From JBBQER01 sp052148155 (GTDB taxonomy: Bacteria > Actinomycetota > Acidimicrobiia > IMCC26256 > PALSA-610), in contig JBKQIY010000085.1 of NCBI GenBank assembly GCA_052148155.1, positions 1 to 8,720 of the forward strand: DNA of 8,720 nucleotides. Reading direction: 5' to 3'. The position numbers were made by a program, and so were the translations under genes. This document shows positions 1 through 5,993 of this stretch, in pieces (the stretch's first letter is position 1; the number at the start of each line of letters is the position of its first letter). The notes beneath the pieces were generated by a model. It did not search any database, was not told the origin of the DNA, and was given only the letters and a program-made list of their open reading frames with translations.

Positions 1-716
1 TCATGCCGAGCCCGAACAACCCCGATGACATGCAGCGCGGCCTTGACGGAGTCTCGTGCCCGCGCACGATCAGTTGCTTCGCGGTCGGCTCTACCGACAC
101 AGGCACACTCGTCGAACACTGGAACGGACAGCACTGGTCAACCATGCCCAGCCCAACTCCGAGCCGTTCGACAGGCTCTGGTTTTGACTCGGTCGCGTGT
201 CCCCTTCCGAAGAGTTGCGTCGCGGTCGGCTCTGCTGGGAACGGCGCCGACGACAAGACGCTGATCGAGCGTTGGGACGGCCATGCGTGGTCGATCATGT
301 CCGGCCCGAACCGGCGCCACACCACAACCGACCTGCTTGAAGGCGTGTCGTGTCCCAGCCCAATCCGTTGCGTCGCGGTCGGCCTTTCAGACACCGGCAC
401 CTTCGGCGCAACCCTGGTCGAGTACTGGAACGGGCTCACCTGGTCGATCATCGATAGCCCGGACCGGAAAGGCTCCTACTCGGCGCTCTACGCGGTCAAC
501 TGTTCGAGCACGATCAATTGCGTCTCAGTTGGGGTGGCACCCGGCGGTCAAACCTTCGTCGCGCGCGGGTTTCTCCCACTCGGCTGGCGAATCGAAGCCA
601 GCCCCAGCCCGAAGCCAAACGGCGGACACCTCGACGCCATCGCTTGTCCCAGCCTGACAAACTGCTTCGCTACCGGAGCATCACAACACGGCCCACTCAT
701 CGAACACGGCCCATAG
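1..716 (+). CDS. Secreted Cys-paired repeat protein, 3' part
   Basis: The frame is open from position 3 and ends at TAG 714-716. The first Met is not a true start: it lies in the linker motif MPSP, which elsewhere in the protein follows a WS(T/I) motif, so the gene begins outside the window. The 237 visible residues hold about five repeats of roughly 40-48 residues with the pattern (A/G/S)V(S/A)CP-x4-C-(V/F)AVG, then TL(V/I)E-x-W(N/D)G-x2-WS and an SP-rich linker. The Cys pair spaced C-x6-C recurs at about residues 19/26, 66/73, 116/123, 166/173 and 214/221, which suggests disulphides and therefore export. Repeats with Trp and Gly of this size are typical of beta-propellers in actinobacterial secreted proteins, but the function is unknown. 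The last repeat is shortened and the fourth has lost the WNG motif. No catalytic motif is visible. Confidence 0.75.
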   Translation, partial: MPSPNNPDDMQRGLDGVSCPRTISCFAVGSTDTGTLVEHWNGQHWSTMPSPTPSRSTGSGFDSVACPLPKSCVAVGSAGNGADDKTLIERWDGHAWSIMSGPNRRHTTTDLLEGVSCPSPIRCVAVGLSDTGTFGATLVEYWNGLTWSIIDSPDRKGSYSALYAVNCSSTINCVSVGVAPGGQTFVARGFLPLGWRIEASPSPKPNGGHLDAIACPSLTNCFATGASQHGPLIEHGP

Positions 717-729
717 AGGCAGCGCCGCT

Positions 730-753
730 CACCCCAGTGCGCTCTCTCCTGAG
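730..753 (+). repeat. Left terminal inverted repeat
   Basis: This 24-bp arm begins CACCCCAGTGCGCTCTC and ends CCTGAG. Its reverse complement is found at 1242-1265 with a single T/G difference at arm position 18. A 23 of 24 match over 500 bp away is not expected by chance. Confidence 0.65.
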
Positions 754-780
754 CACGGATGCGACGGGGTTGACACTGTG

Positions 781-801
781 CTTCTGCTTGGGAAGCAGGA
801 G
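781..801 (+). terminator. Strong hairpin downstream of the first gene
   Basis: The arms CTTCTGCTT (781-789) and AAGCAGGAG (793-801) pair over 9 bp with one G-T wobble around a GGG loop. It lies 65 bases after the stop at 716 and inside the inverted-repeat-bounded segment. There is no T tract after it, so it could be an intrinsic-like terminator of the kind common in GC-rich actinobacteria, or a structural part of the element. A TTGACA hexamer just upstream (770-775) has no matching -10 box at normal spacing. Confidence 0.35.
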
Positions 802-891
802 GTCACGTTCGGCGGCGGACGAGTGTGGACGAGCAGGTCCGGGTCACTCGCCATTGTGGATACGGACGAACGAGCACGCGTAACAAGGTCC

Positions 892-918
892 GCGCGATCA
901 GCGCGCGATCGATCGCGC
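892..918. promoter_or_regulatory. GCGCGATC palindrome with extra direct copy
   Basis: Positions 903-918 form a perfect 16-bp palindrome made of GCGCGATC and GATCGCGC. Another direct copy of GCGCGATC lies 11 bp upstream at 892-899, which is about one helical turn. This is the geometry of a dimeric regulator or recombinase binding site, but no protein can be assigned and CGATCG-rich words are common in this DNA. Confidence 0.25.
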
Positions 919-1137
919 TAGACGCCTCTGACGAGCATTGCGCCGACGACGTGGCCGCTTGGTCGCACCTTACGAACGCGCAGCCCGCGTGGCGACCTCG
1001 ATTCGTACAGTTGGCCGTCGCGTGAAACGCGAGCATCGGACTTCTAACTCTTTCGAGCCGCATTCGCCGAGCGCCGCACACGTCCATTCCCGCCGCCAGA
1101 CTGGGCGAACGGGTCCGCCGGTATTCGTGATCAACCG

Positions 1138-1174
1138 CTGTCGTACGACAGTTAGGCCGTAAGTTTGGCCGTAA
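1138..1174. promoter_or_regulatory. 14-bp palindrome plus GGCCGTAA direct repeats
   Basis: Positions 1138-1151 read CTGTCGTACGACAG, a perfect palindrome. It is followed by two copies of GGCCGTAA at 1155-1162 and 1167-1174, 12 bp apart. A palindrome next to phased direct repeats is the shape of an operator, or of a site bound by a transposase or resolvase. No adjacent regulator gene is recognisable, so its role is unknown. Confidence 0.3.
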
Positions 1175-1241
1175 CCCAACGGTCCAAGAACCCCGATCAA
1201 CAGCGACCGCAAGAGCTCACGGCCGTCGGCCTCTTTTCCGC

Positions 1242-1265
1242 CTCAGGCGAGAGCGCACTGGGGTG
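1242..1265 (-). repeat. Right terminal inverted repeat
   Basis: Inverted partner of the arm at 730-753, 23 of 24 bases matching. Just inside it, at 1211-1238, a small GGCC/GGCC stem-loop (1221-1231) is followed by TCTTTT, which might act as a weak rightward terminator. Confidence 0.65.
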
Positions 1266-1334
1266 TTAGGGAGTTCTTGAGGACGGGCATACCTCGGGCA
1301 ACCCGCGGTCTCAACAGGCGTACCGTTATCGACG

Positions 1335-1592
1335 GTGCGATTCGTCTCGGAATGCCCGCGTTGTCTGACGCCGTATGTCTACGACGTGCCTTGGGTCAAC
1401 GGACGAAAGAGGCCGAAGCTCCAGGTCGAGGACCTGCCCGGTGCCAGGTGCGTCATCCGGACTGCGGGCTATCGGGGCAGCATCGTCGTCGTCCACGAGT
1501 GCGAACGCAGAGATGGCGGCGAGGACCCTGTACCGGCGTGGCCAACCTCACGTCCACCACGACGCAGTCGGTACGCCGAACCCGAGGAATGA
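1335..1592 (+). CDS. Small Cys-containing hypothetical protein
   Basis: This is an 85-residue open frame from GTG to TGA. The first ~58 residues look protein-like, and I estimate roughly 80% G or C at third codon positions there. A CPRC motif lies at residues 7-10, with further Cys in GARC (near 39) and VHEC (near 55), so a zinc-ribbon-like knuckle is possible though not proven. The last ~25 residues are rich in Arg and Pro and overlap the 3' end of the opposite-strand gene, so the true end may differ or the frame may be spurious. There is no clear Shine-Dalgarno sequence. TACCGT at 1321-1326 fits a -10 box for a leaderless or near-leaderless transcript. The family is not recognised. The gene sits just outside the right inverted repeat. 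Confidence 0.4.
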   Translation: MRFVSECPRCLTPYVYDVPWVNGRKRPKLQVEDLPGARCVIRTAGYRGSIVVVHECERRDGGEDPVPAWPTSRPPRRSRYAEPEE

Positions 1593-2381
1593 ATAATCGG
1601 CTTCGCCAGATTGAAGACCCCGCCGCCTCAAGCGCCAATAACGGATACTGGCGTGCCGCGACGTACGAGGTCGGGAGGTCGATGGCTTGGGTCTTCGCTC
1701 GGTTGTCAGCTTCTCGTTCTGGGATGTCCTGTGGGGGAGTGATGGTGGTCCGGTGGTGTCATTTGGGATGACAGGTTGTGCGCCGCTGAGGAACCATTTG
1801 CCGGTGGTGGTGTCGACGGCGATATATGCCTGGCCGAAGTAGCACGGAGGATTCGGCGGTGGGCTTCGCCGGACGCCGCGCGGCAGGACGTTCAGGGCGG
1901 TGTGATGCAGGATGACGACCCAGGCCAGCCGATGGATCGAGGGGACAGTCGATGACGATGCCACTTGGCCGAAGAGGATTGATCCGGTGCCGCCCCCGGG
2001 CGGGTAGGTCGCGCTGGTCGCACTCGTCAGCTCGCGCTTGGCTGCACGCCATGCTGTCCTTGCCGAGACGTGAGGGCGAACGTTGGGCGCCGGGTTGATA
2101 TGGGTCTTGGTGTCGACCACGTACTTGGTGACGACGCGTTTCGCTCGCGGCATGGGGGGCAACGGCCGATGAAGATCGGTGGTGGTACACCGCTCGACGG
2201 CAGGCTCGGGAGGAGGGGTGTCGGCGCTCGGCGCGGCGGGCTGAAGGTGATCAATTTCGATGGCAGTTGGCTGGTGGAGAGCCTCTCCCCACGCCAGAGA
2301 CGTAAAGAGGTAGGCGAGCGTTAGGCCCCATACAGCAAACGCGATTCCGACGGACGTGCGGGTCTTCGCGCTCAATCGCAC
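1548..2381 (-). CDS. Membrane-anchored hypothetical protein
   Basis: 277 residues from a GTG start. The N terminus is positively charged and followed by one hydrophobic segment (about residues 11-31, SVGIAFAVWGLTLAYLFTSL), so it is a signal anchor with the rest outside the cell. Residues 40-65 form a Pro-rich linker. The folded part appears to cover about residues 95-205: a SARTAWRAAKRE helix, then FGQVASS, RLAWVVIL and finally a Tyr-rich strand ending VDTTTGKWFLSG. The pattern AWxxA ... LAWVV ... VD.TTGKW resembles PepSY-like small extracellular domains, but this is only a resemblance. Beyond about residue 212 the sequence becomes Ser/Arg/Pro-rich without pattern and overlaps the small opposite-strand frame, so the native C terminus may have been shorter and lost its stop. 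The start is supported by a TACGGT box exactly 12-7 bases upstream of GTG. Confidence 0.65.
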   Translation of the reverse strand: MRLSAKTRTSVGIAFAVWGLTLAYLFTSLAWGEALHQPTAIEIDHLQPAAPSADTPPPEPAVERCTTTDLHRPLPPMPRAKRVVTKYVVDTKTHINPAPNVRPHVSARTAWRAAKRELTSATSATYPPGGGTGSILFGQVASSSTVPSIHRLAWVVILHHTALNVLPRGVRRSPPPNPPCYFGQAYIAVDTTTGKWFLSGAQPVIPNDTTGPPSLPHRTSQNEKLTTERRPKPSTSRPRTSRHASIRYWRLRRRGLQSGEADYSFLGFGVPTASWWT

Positions 2382-2387
2382 AGTCCG

Positions 2388-2393
2388 ACCGTA
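2388..2393 (-). promoter_or_regulatory. -10 box of a leaderless promoter
   Basis: Read on the minus strand, TACGGT occupies -12 to -7 relative to the G of the GTG at 2381. This is the actinobacterial TANNNT -10 box placed so that transcription would begin at the start codon itself. No good -35 box is visible, and no Shine-Dalgarno sequence is present, which agrees with leaderless initiation. Confidence 0.4.
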
Positions 2394-2576
2394 ACAGCCT
2401 AGGTACGAGACGTTGGTCGGCGACGATTTCGGACTCGATCAGGATCGGGTCGCCGACCAGCATCTGGCGAGCGTCTATGCAAGAGCGCGCCTCGGGAGTG
2501 GTTGTGGAGGCTCGGCTGGTTTGGCGATGTCGCTCGGGAGCGGCATTATGCGCTTGCGATCGCGGTGTGGGGTTGA

Positions 2577-3554
2577 GTGATGTTTGCGTCGCGTTTGGGG
2601 TCGGTTTTCGTGGCGACGCTCTTTTGGTGGCGCGGGAAGTGGTGCGGGCGCGGGCCGATTCGCTCGTCGTTCGTGCGACGCGGTCGTGCGGTCCTCCGAG
2701 ACCTGACGGTGTTGCTGTGCGGCCTGTGTGTCTTGTCGTCGGGGTTGGTGGTCGGCATGTCGGCTGCGTCGGCCGCCGTCTCGGTGAAGGTCTATGTAGA
2801 GCCCGGCCTGAATAAACACGGGCAGTACGGCATCACGGCGGGGCCGGACGGCTTTTGGTTCACGAATGGCGACGGGATCGGGCGAATCACGACCTCCGGG
2901 CAGGTGACGGCGTTTAGCGGTCGCGGCATTTTCTATCCGTGTTGCGTCGCGGCGGGCCCTGATGGTGGTGTCTGGTTCACCAATTCGGAATCGGGGCCTG
3001 GTCCGAGTGGGTACGGCACGATCGGGCGTATTGCCTCGACGGGCGCGGTGACGGATTACGCCAATCCTGGGATCGATCCCACGCACATCGTGGCCGGACC
3101 TGATGGCGCCATGTGGTTCACGAACAGCCCTGCCGTCGTTGCCTCGATCGGACGGATCACGACCCGTGGTGCGATCACGACGTATCCGATCGGGACGGTC
3201 ACCGCGCCGCAAGACATCGTCGCCGGACCGGACGGCGCGCTCTGGTTCAGGGGCCAGTTCGGGATCGGGCGGATCACAACGTCTGGCCTGGTGACCATCT
3301 TCGCGGACGGGCGCATTGCCGACTTCGTTGGGGACATCGCGGCTGGGCCCGATGGCGCCCTGTGGTTCGCCAACAATCACACGATCGGCCGGATCACGAC
3401 GACTGGTGCGATCTCGCTTTACCCGGTTCCCGGCCGCGACGACGTGGGGGCCATCGTGGCCGGACCCGACGACGCCATGTGGTTCACCGACGGCGGATCG
3501 CTCGAACGGATCACGATGCAGGGGGTCGTAACCACCTACGCTCAGTTTCGGTGA
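2577..3554 (+). CDS. Secreted Vgb-like beta-propeller protein
   Basis: 325 residues with tandem blades of the pattern (V/I)AGPDGxxWF(T/A)N...IGRIT(T)xGxVTxY, the hallmark of the virginiamycin B lyase-like (streptogramin lyase) propeller family. AGPDG or AGPDD cores are at about residues 88, 126, 173, 216, 257 and 296, giving six blades, while the family fold has seven. Export is indicated by a hydrophobic stretch at residues 43-60 and a probable cleavage site after ASA at about 64-66. The start may be GTG 2577 or ATG 2580, with GGGG at 2569-2572 as a possible ribosome site. GTG 2673 would give a more usual signal peptide length. The His/Glu catalytic set of true Vgb cannot be identified, so lyase activity should not be assumed; a surface binding or structural role is as likely. 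The coding sequence ends abruptly at TGA 3552-3554, inside DNA that encodes a different repeat in another frame. Confidence 0.85.
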   Translation: MMFASRLGSVFVATLFWWRGKWCGRGPIRSSFVRRGRAVLRDLTVLLCGLCVLSSGLVVGMSAASAAVSVKVYVEPGLNKHGQYGITAGPDGFWFTNGDGIGRITTSGQVTAFSGRGIFYPCCVAAGPDGGVWFTNSESGPGPSGYGTIGRIASTGAVTDYANPGIDPTHIVAGPDGAMWFTNSPAVVASIGRITTRGAITTYPIGTVTAPQDIVAGPDGALWFRGQFGIGRITTSGLVTIFADGRIADFVGDIAAGPDGALWFANNHTIGRITTTGAISLYPVPGRDDVGAIVAGPDDAMWFTDGGSLERITMQGVVTTYAQFR

Positions 3555-3930
3555 CGCGCGCTTCTATGGTTCGACGGGCGCGGTGCGCTTGAACGAACCG
3601 ATCGTCGGGATCGCCGCAACTCGGTCGGGTCACGGGTACTGGCTGGTCGCCTCCGATGGTGGTGTCTTCAGTTTCGGTGACGCGCGCTTCTATGGTTCGA
3701 CGGGCGCGGCGCGTTTGAACGAACCGATCGTCGGGATCGCCGCGACGCGGTCGGATCGCGGGTACTGGCTCGTCGGGTCCGACGGGGGCGTCTTCAACTT
3801 CGGTAACGCCGGGTACTACGGATCGACGAGCACCAACACACAGCATCCACTTATCGTCGGAATGACCATCCCGCCGAACGGGTCCAACTACCTACTCGCC
3901 GCATCGAACGCAACGATATTCCGGTTCTGA
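3542..3930 (+). pseudogene. GYWLV-repeat tail, out of frame with upstream gene
   Basis: From 3544 this frame encodes 128 residues of the repeat FGDARFYGSTG..LNEPIVGIAAT....GYWLV.SDGGVF, in two full 42-residue units and a degenerate third, ending in YLLAASNATIFRF and TGA 3928-3930. It has no signal peptide, promoter or ribosome site. Its frame is closed upstream by TAA at 3529-3531, and the only in-frame start (GTG 3583) lies inside a repeat. The repeat homology starts at 3542, directly after Vgb-type coding sequence, in a different frame. Adding one base at the junction would give one protein of about 450 residues with a propeller followed by GYWLV repeats. So it is either a C-terminal domain lost by frameshift, or the scar of a recombination event. 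The same family occurs at 7508-8272 and 8442-8720. Confidence 0.7.
3542..3930 (+). repeat. 126-bp coding tandem repeat, about three units
   Basis: Units start at 3542, 3668 and 3794, a period of exactly 126 bp (42 codons). The first 42 bases of units 1 and 2 are identical, and the next 30 or so differ at only a few mostly silent positions. Unit 3 is diverged and ends the reading frame. Confidence 0.8.
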
Positions 3931-4322
3931 CACGGGACTTCGCCTACCGGCTGTTCACACCCCTTCGGATCAAGTGGCTGGTAGATCTCGAGTGGCGTGA
4001 CCCGAAGCGCTAACACCCGGTAGTTTCGCGAGCGGGGGGTGCGATCGGCGCCTTGGCTTCTCGGTCGTTCATGCGGAGGGCACCGTCAGCGGTGTTTACT
4101 TCGGCGATTCGTGTCGGCTGGTGCGCAGAGCCTCAGCCCGGCTATGTCTCGCGTCACCGGCCGCGCCGTCGTGTGAAGGTCGAAGTCTGAGCGTTTCGCC
4201 AGAGGGCGATCGTCACGACGGCTCAGACAGCCGCGAGACCGCCCTTGAGTGCTGCGCCGCGCCCGACGATGAGAGGACGGCCAGGGTCGGCGCGATGAGT
4301 GCGGCGAGCGCCGGTTACTAGC
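3931..4322. other. Intergenic stretch, no gene recognised
   Basis: About 390 bp between the repeat tail and the end of the NUDIX gene. The open frames here (for example 4121-4321 +) are compositionally odd and have no domain features. A weak stem (3944-3952 with 3976-3984, including wobbles, 23-base loop) could contribute to termination after 3930. Nothing else stands out. Confidence 0.5.
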
Positions 4323-4780
4323 TCAGATCCAGTCGAGGAAGCGGAACAGTTCACTCGCGAAGTTGCTCAGCGGGATCGTCGCCAGCTCGTCGACTGGGAA
4401 CCATTCCGCTGCGGTGACCTCGTCGCCGTCAGGCCGGGGTTCGCCGCTTACGACGGTCGCTCGATAGACGGTCGCGACGTACGCCACTTCGTCGCCGTTC
4501 TTGTAGTGCGCGTGGAAATCTGGGCCGCCGAGCACAGTGAGGATACCGTCGATACGAACGGTCAGACCGGTCTCCTCGAACACTTCGCGCCGCGCCGCGT
4601 CCTCGGACGCTCGTCGACCTCGACCGAGCCGCCAGGCGTGCTCCACGCATCGACGTCGGTCTCGTACACCAGCAACACGTGCCCGTCGTCGTCGACCACG
4701 AGCGTCGACACCGCAGGCAAGAAGATCAGCGCGTGCCCGATGACCTCACGCAATCCCTGGATGTACGGCGATACCGGCAC
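4323..4780 (-). pseudogene. NUDIX hydrolase, one-base frameshift
   Basis: Two overlapping minus-strand frames together encode one NUDIX hydrolase, a family that cleaves nucleoside diphosphates linked to other groups. The first (GTG at 4780) supplies residues 1-57: SPYIQGLREVIGH, a typical start of this subgroup, then the strand VSTLVVDDDGHVLLVYE and WSTPGGSVEVDE. The second supplies SEDAARREVFEETGL and the rest of the fold to TGA 4323-4325. Adding one base between 4607 and 4610 restores the canonical Nudix box GX5EX7REUXEEXGU exactly (G51, E57, R65-E66, E69-E70, G72 in the restored protein) and a normal length of about 152 residues. As read, translation stops 15 residues after the break and loses the metal-binding glutamates, so the product would be inactive. 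The precise repair by one base means either a very recent mutation or a sequencing indel. It is divergent from the GrpB-family gene. Confidence 0.8.
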
Positions 4781-4786
4781 CCAGTG

Positions 4787-4797
4787 ATGCTAAGCCT
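4787..4797. promoter_or_regulatory. Face-to-face -10 boxes of divergent genes
   Basis: Only 23 bp separate the divergent starts at 4780 (GTG, minus) and 4804 (ATG, plus). On the minus strand TAGCAT at 4787-4792 lies exactly at -12 to -7 of the GTG, as expected for a leaderless transcript. On the plus strand TAAGCC(T) at 4791-4797 lies at -13 to -7 of the ATG. The two boxes share bases 4791-4792, so both promoters could not be occupied at once. There is no usable Shine-Dalgarno sequence for either gene. Confidence 0.4.
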
Positions 4798-4803
4798 AGG
4801 AAC

Positions 4804-5349
4804 ATGCGGCTCGATCCGATCGTCATCTGCCCGTACGATCCGTCGTGGCCGGAGAGTTTCATTCGTCAACGCGACCAGATCGCACCTCTTCTGGCCGGCT
4901 GGATAACCAGAGACATCGAGCACATGGGCTCGACAGCCGTTCCGGGTCTTGCGGCAAAGCCGATCATTGACATGCTCGCCGTCGTTGACGACATCCACGC
5001 AAAGCCGGCAACTGATCTGCTCGACTCGGTCGGATGGGTGCATGCCCCCGAACCGTTCGATGAAGCTGAGCGGAAGCTCTCATTCTGTTATCCAAGCATC
5101 GCCCAGCGGACGCATCATCTTCACGTTGCCGAAAGATCGTCGGCTGATTGGCGTGACTGGCTGGCGTTCCGTGACTACCTGCGGTCACATGAGGGCACGG
5201 TGGTCGCGTACGCGGACCTCAAGACTCGCCTCGCCGATGTGCACGGCCATGATCCCAACGACCGGGACGCCTACCGTCACGGGAAAGCCGCCTTCATCCA
5301 GGCCATCACCGAACAAGCCTTGCATGAGGGGCTCCCGCGGGCCGATTGA
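4804..5349 (+). CDS. GrpB/UPF0157 family protein
   Basis: 181 residues and apparently complete. The family signature is clear: HMGSTAVPGL at residues 40-49 followed by AKPIIDMLAVV (51-61), the nucleotidyltransferase-like motif that defines GrpB-domain proteins. Further matches are the opening VxxYDPxWPxxF (9-19), HHLHV at 104-108, RDYLRSH at 123-129, then Y136...LK140 and Y157..GK161 near the end. Length is normal for the family. The fold is related to nucleotidyltransferases, but substrates are mostly unknown; members are often found as accessory genes and near resistance functions. It is soluble and cytoplasmic. The start ATG is supported by the beginning of the family alignment (PIVICPYDPSW). 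It faces away from the NUDIX gene 23 bp away, and its 3' end is overlapped by the tail of a degraded sigma factor frame from the opposite strand. Confidence 0.9.
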   Translation: MRLDPIVICPYDPSWPESFIRQRDQIAPLLAGWITRDIEHMGSTAVPGLAAKPIIDMLAVVDDIHAKPATDLLDSVGWVHAPEPFDEAERKLSFCYPSIAQRTHHLHVAERSSADWRDWLAFRDYLRSHEGTVVAYADLKTRLADVHGHDPNDRDAYRHGKAAFIQAITEQALHEGLPRAD

Positions 5350-5726
5350 CACTCAGACAACACAACTCGAAGCGAGGTAGGCCTGTCACGGACCCTTTCT
5401 CGCGTCCTCTCTCGCTCGCCGAAATCGCCGACGTAGCGCAAAACCACTGCGACCCGTTGACGCGCCGGGAGGTCCCGCACAAGAGCCCACACCTCACCCG
5501 CAGGAGCAGGAACGCTCGCGCGGTTCACCAACCGCGGCAACAACCGCCGCTCCACGCGACGGCGACGAGCCCGACTGCGCGCCACATTCAGCGCCACCCG
5601 GTACGTCCATCCGTCCGGCGACGCCATTTCCTTGACCCGGTCCCAATGCCTCCACGCCCGAGCGAACGCTTCATCTTTCTCATCCGACGCGATGCCACGA
5701 TCGCCAGTCAGCCCAAGCGAGATCAA
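5277..5726 (-). pseudogene. ECF sigma factor remnant
   Basis: The frame runs from TTG 5726 to a stop at 5277. Its first part matches the region-2 end of actinobacterial SigE-type ECF sigma factors: DRGIASDEKDEAFARAWRHW, then SPDGWTYRVALNVARSRARR. After a short linker comes the start of region 4, VWALVRDLPARQRVAVVLRY(V). Homology fades at GERE (about 5409), and the helix-turn-helix that would read the -35 box is replaced by unrelated sequence running into the end of the GrpB-family gene. The N-terminal half of region 2 is also missing: a TAG at 5745-5747 closes the frame upstream, although ERLPPLISLGL just before the TTG still looks sigma-like. The product should be unable to recognise promoters. 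An AAAGG at 5736-5740 (minus strand) and TTGACA at 5763-5768 (minus) remain upstream, so the fragment might still be expressed. No anti-sigma gene follows it. Confidence 0.65.
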
Positions 5727-5993
5727 CGGCGGGAGCCTTTCAATCTATAACCGTGACGGATCTGTCAACATGGTCATGGTCCGCGTTCTGACCTTGGCTG
5801 GATGCCCCCTCGCTAACTCGCAGAACCTGCCCAACAACGAACTGACCTACACATGCAGCAATAATCCGTCCGGTACGGAAACGCGGGGGGTCGTCATCGT
5901 CCATCCCGACTTCCAAGGTTGGCTGCGAGTCCAGGTCACCTCCCTCCGAACCTCGATGAAACGGTCTCCAACATTCTGAACAGCGTGCGTTGA
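5722..5993 (+). pseudogene. Frameshifted 3' fragment of unknown exported-type protein
   Basis: Protein-like sequence begins near SLSIYNRDGSVNMVMVRVL and continues with LTLAGCPLANSQNLPNNELT, a second Cys, then RGVVIVHPDFQGWLRVQVTS. The frame then goes astray and stops at 5979. A one-base addition near 5948-5950 restores a sensible end, NLDETVSNILNSVR, with TGA at 5991-5993. The paired Cys and strand pattern suggest an extracellular domain of the type that follows membrane anchors in actinobacterial anti-sigma-like proteins, but I cannot name the family. The 5' part, including any anchor, is missing: upstream DNA is occupied by the opposite-strand sigma remnant. The restored stop lies 14 bases before the ATG of the next gene, which suggests the two once formed an operon. 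An internal ATG at 5770 is in frame but has no convincing ribosome site. Confidence 0.5.

Larger units (their letters stand above)
730..1265. mobile_element. Small inverted-repeat-bounded element (MITE-like)
   Basis: A 24-bp sequence at 730-753 recurs in inverted orientation at 1242-1265 with one mismatch. The enclosed 536 bp contain no credible protein: every open frame is low in family-like features and several overlap on both strands. It does hold a 9-bp hairpin near the left end and two perfect palindromes. The left arm starts 13 bp after the stop of the preceding gene. This layout fits a MITE or an internally deleted insertion sequence. No direct target duplication is visible next to the arms (left flank gccgct, right flank ttaggg), and no transposase remnant is recognised, so the mobile-element reading is inference. 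The stretch otherwise holds nothing that I can name. Confidence 0.4.

Noticed and set aside
720..1275. Target-site duplication flanking the inverted-repeat cassette
   Set aside because: The bases immediately outside the two arms (gccgct and ttaggg) share no direct repeat.
1277..1771. 164-residue plus-strand frame
   Set aside because: The Arg-rich sequence has no family features and overlaps both a better small frame and the 3' end of the minus-strand anchored protein.
2475..3380. 301-residue open frame on the minus strand opposite the Vgb-like gene
   Set aside because: It is rich in Arg, Asp and Pro with no domain pattern, and its openness follows from the periodic coding repeats on the other strand.
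2577..3554. Calling the propeller a true virginiamycin B lyase (vgb)
   Set aside because: Only the blade motif is visible. The catalytic His/Glu residues cannot be identified, and the seventh blade is absent.
3551..3592. GTGA stop-start overlap at the end of the Vgb-like gene, as translational coupling to the repeat tail
   Set aside because: The GTG at 3551 opens the third frame, which stops at 3592, and not the GYWLV frame, so coupling would not express the tail.
4121..4321. 66-residue plus-strand frame
   Set aside because: There is no start signal or recognisable pattern, and the composition is that of random GC-rich DNA.
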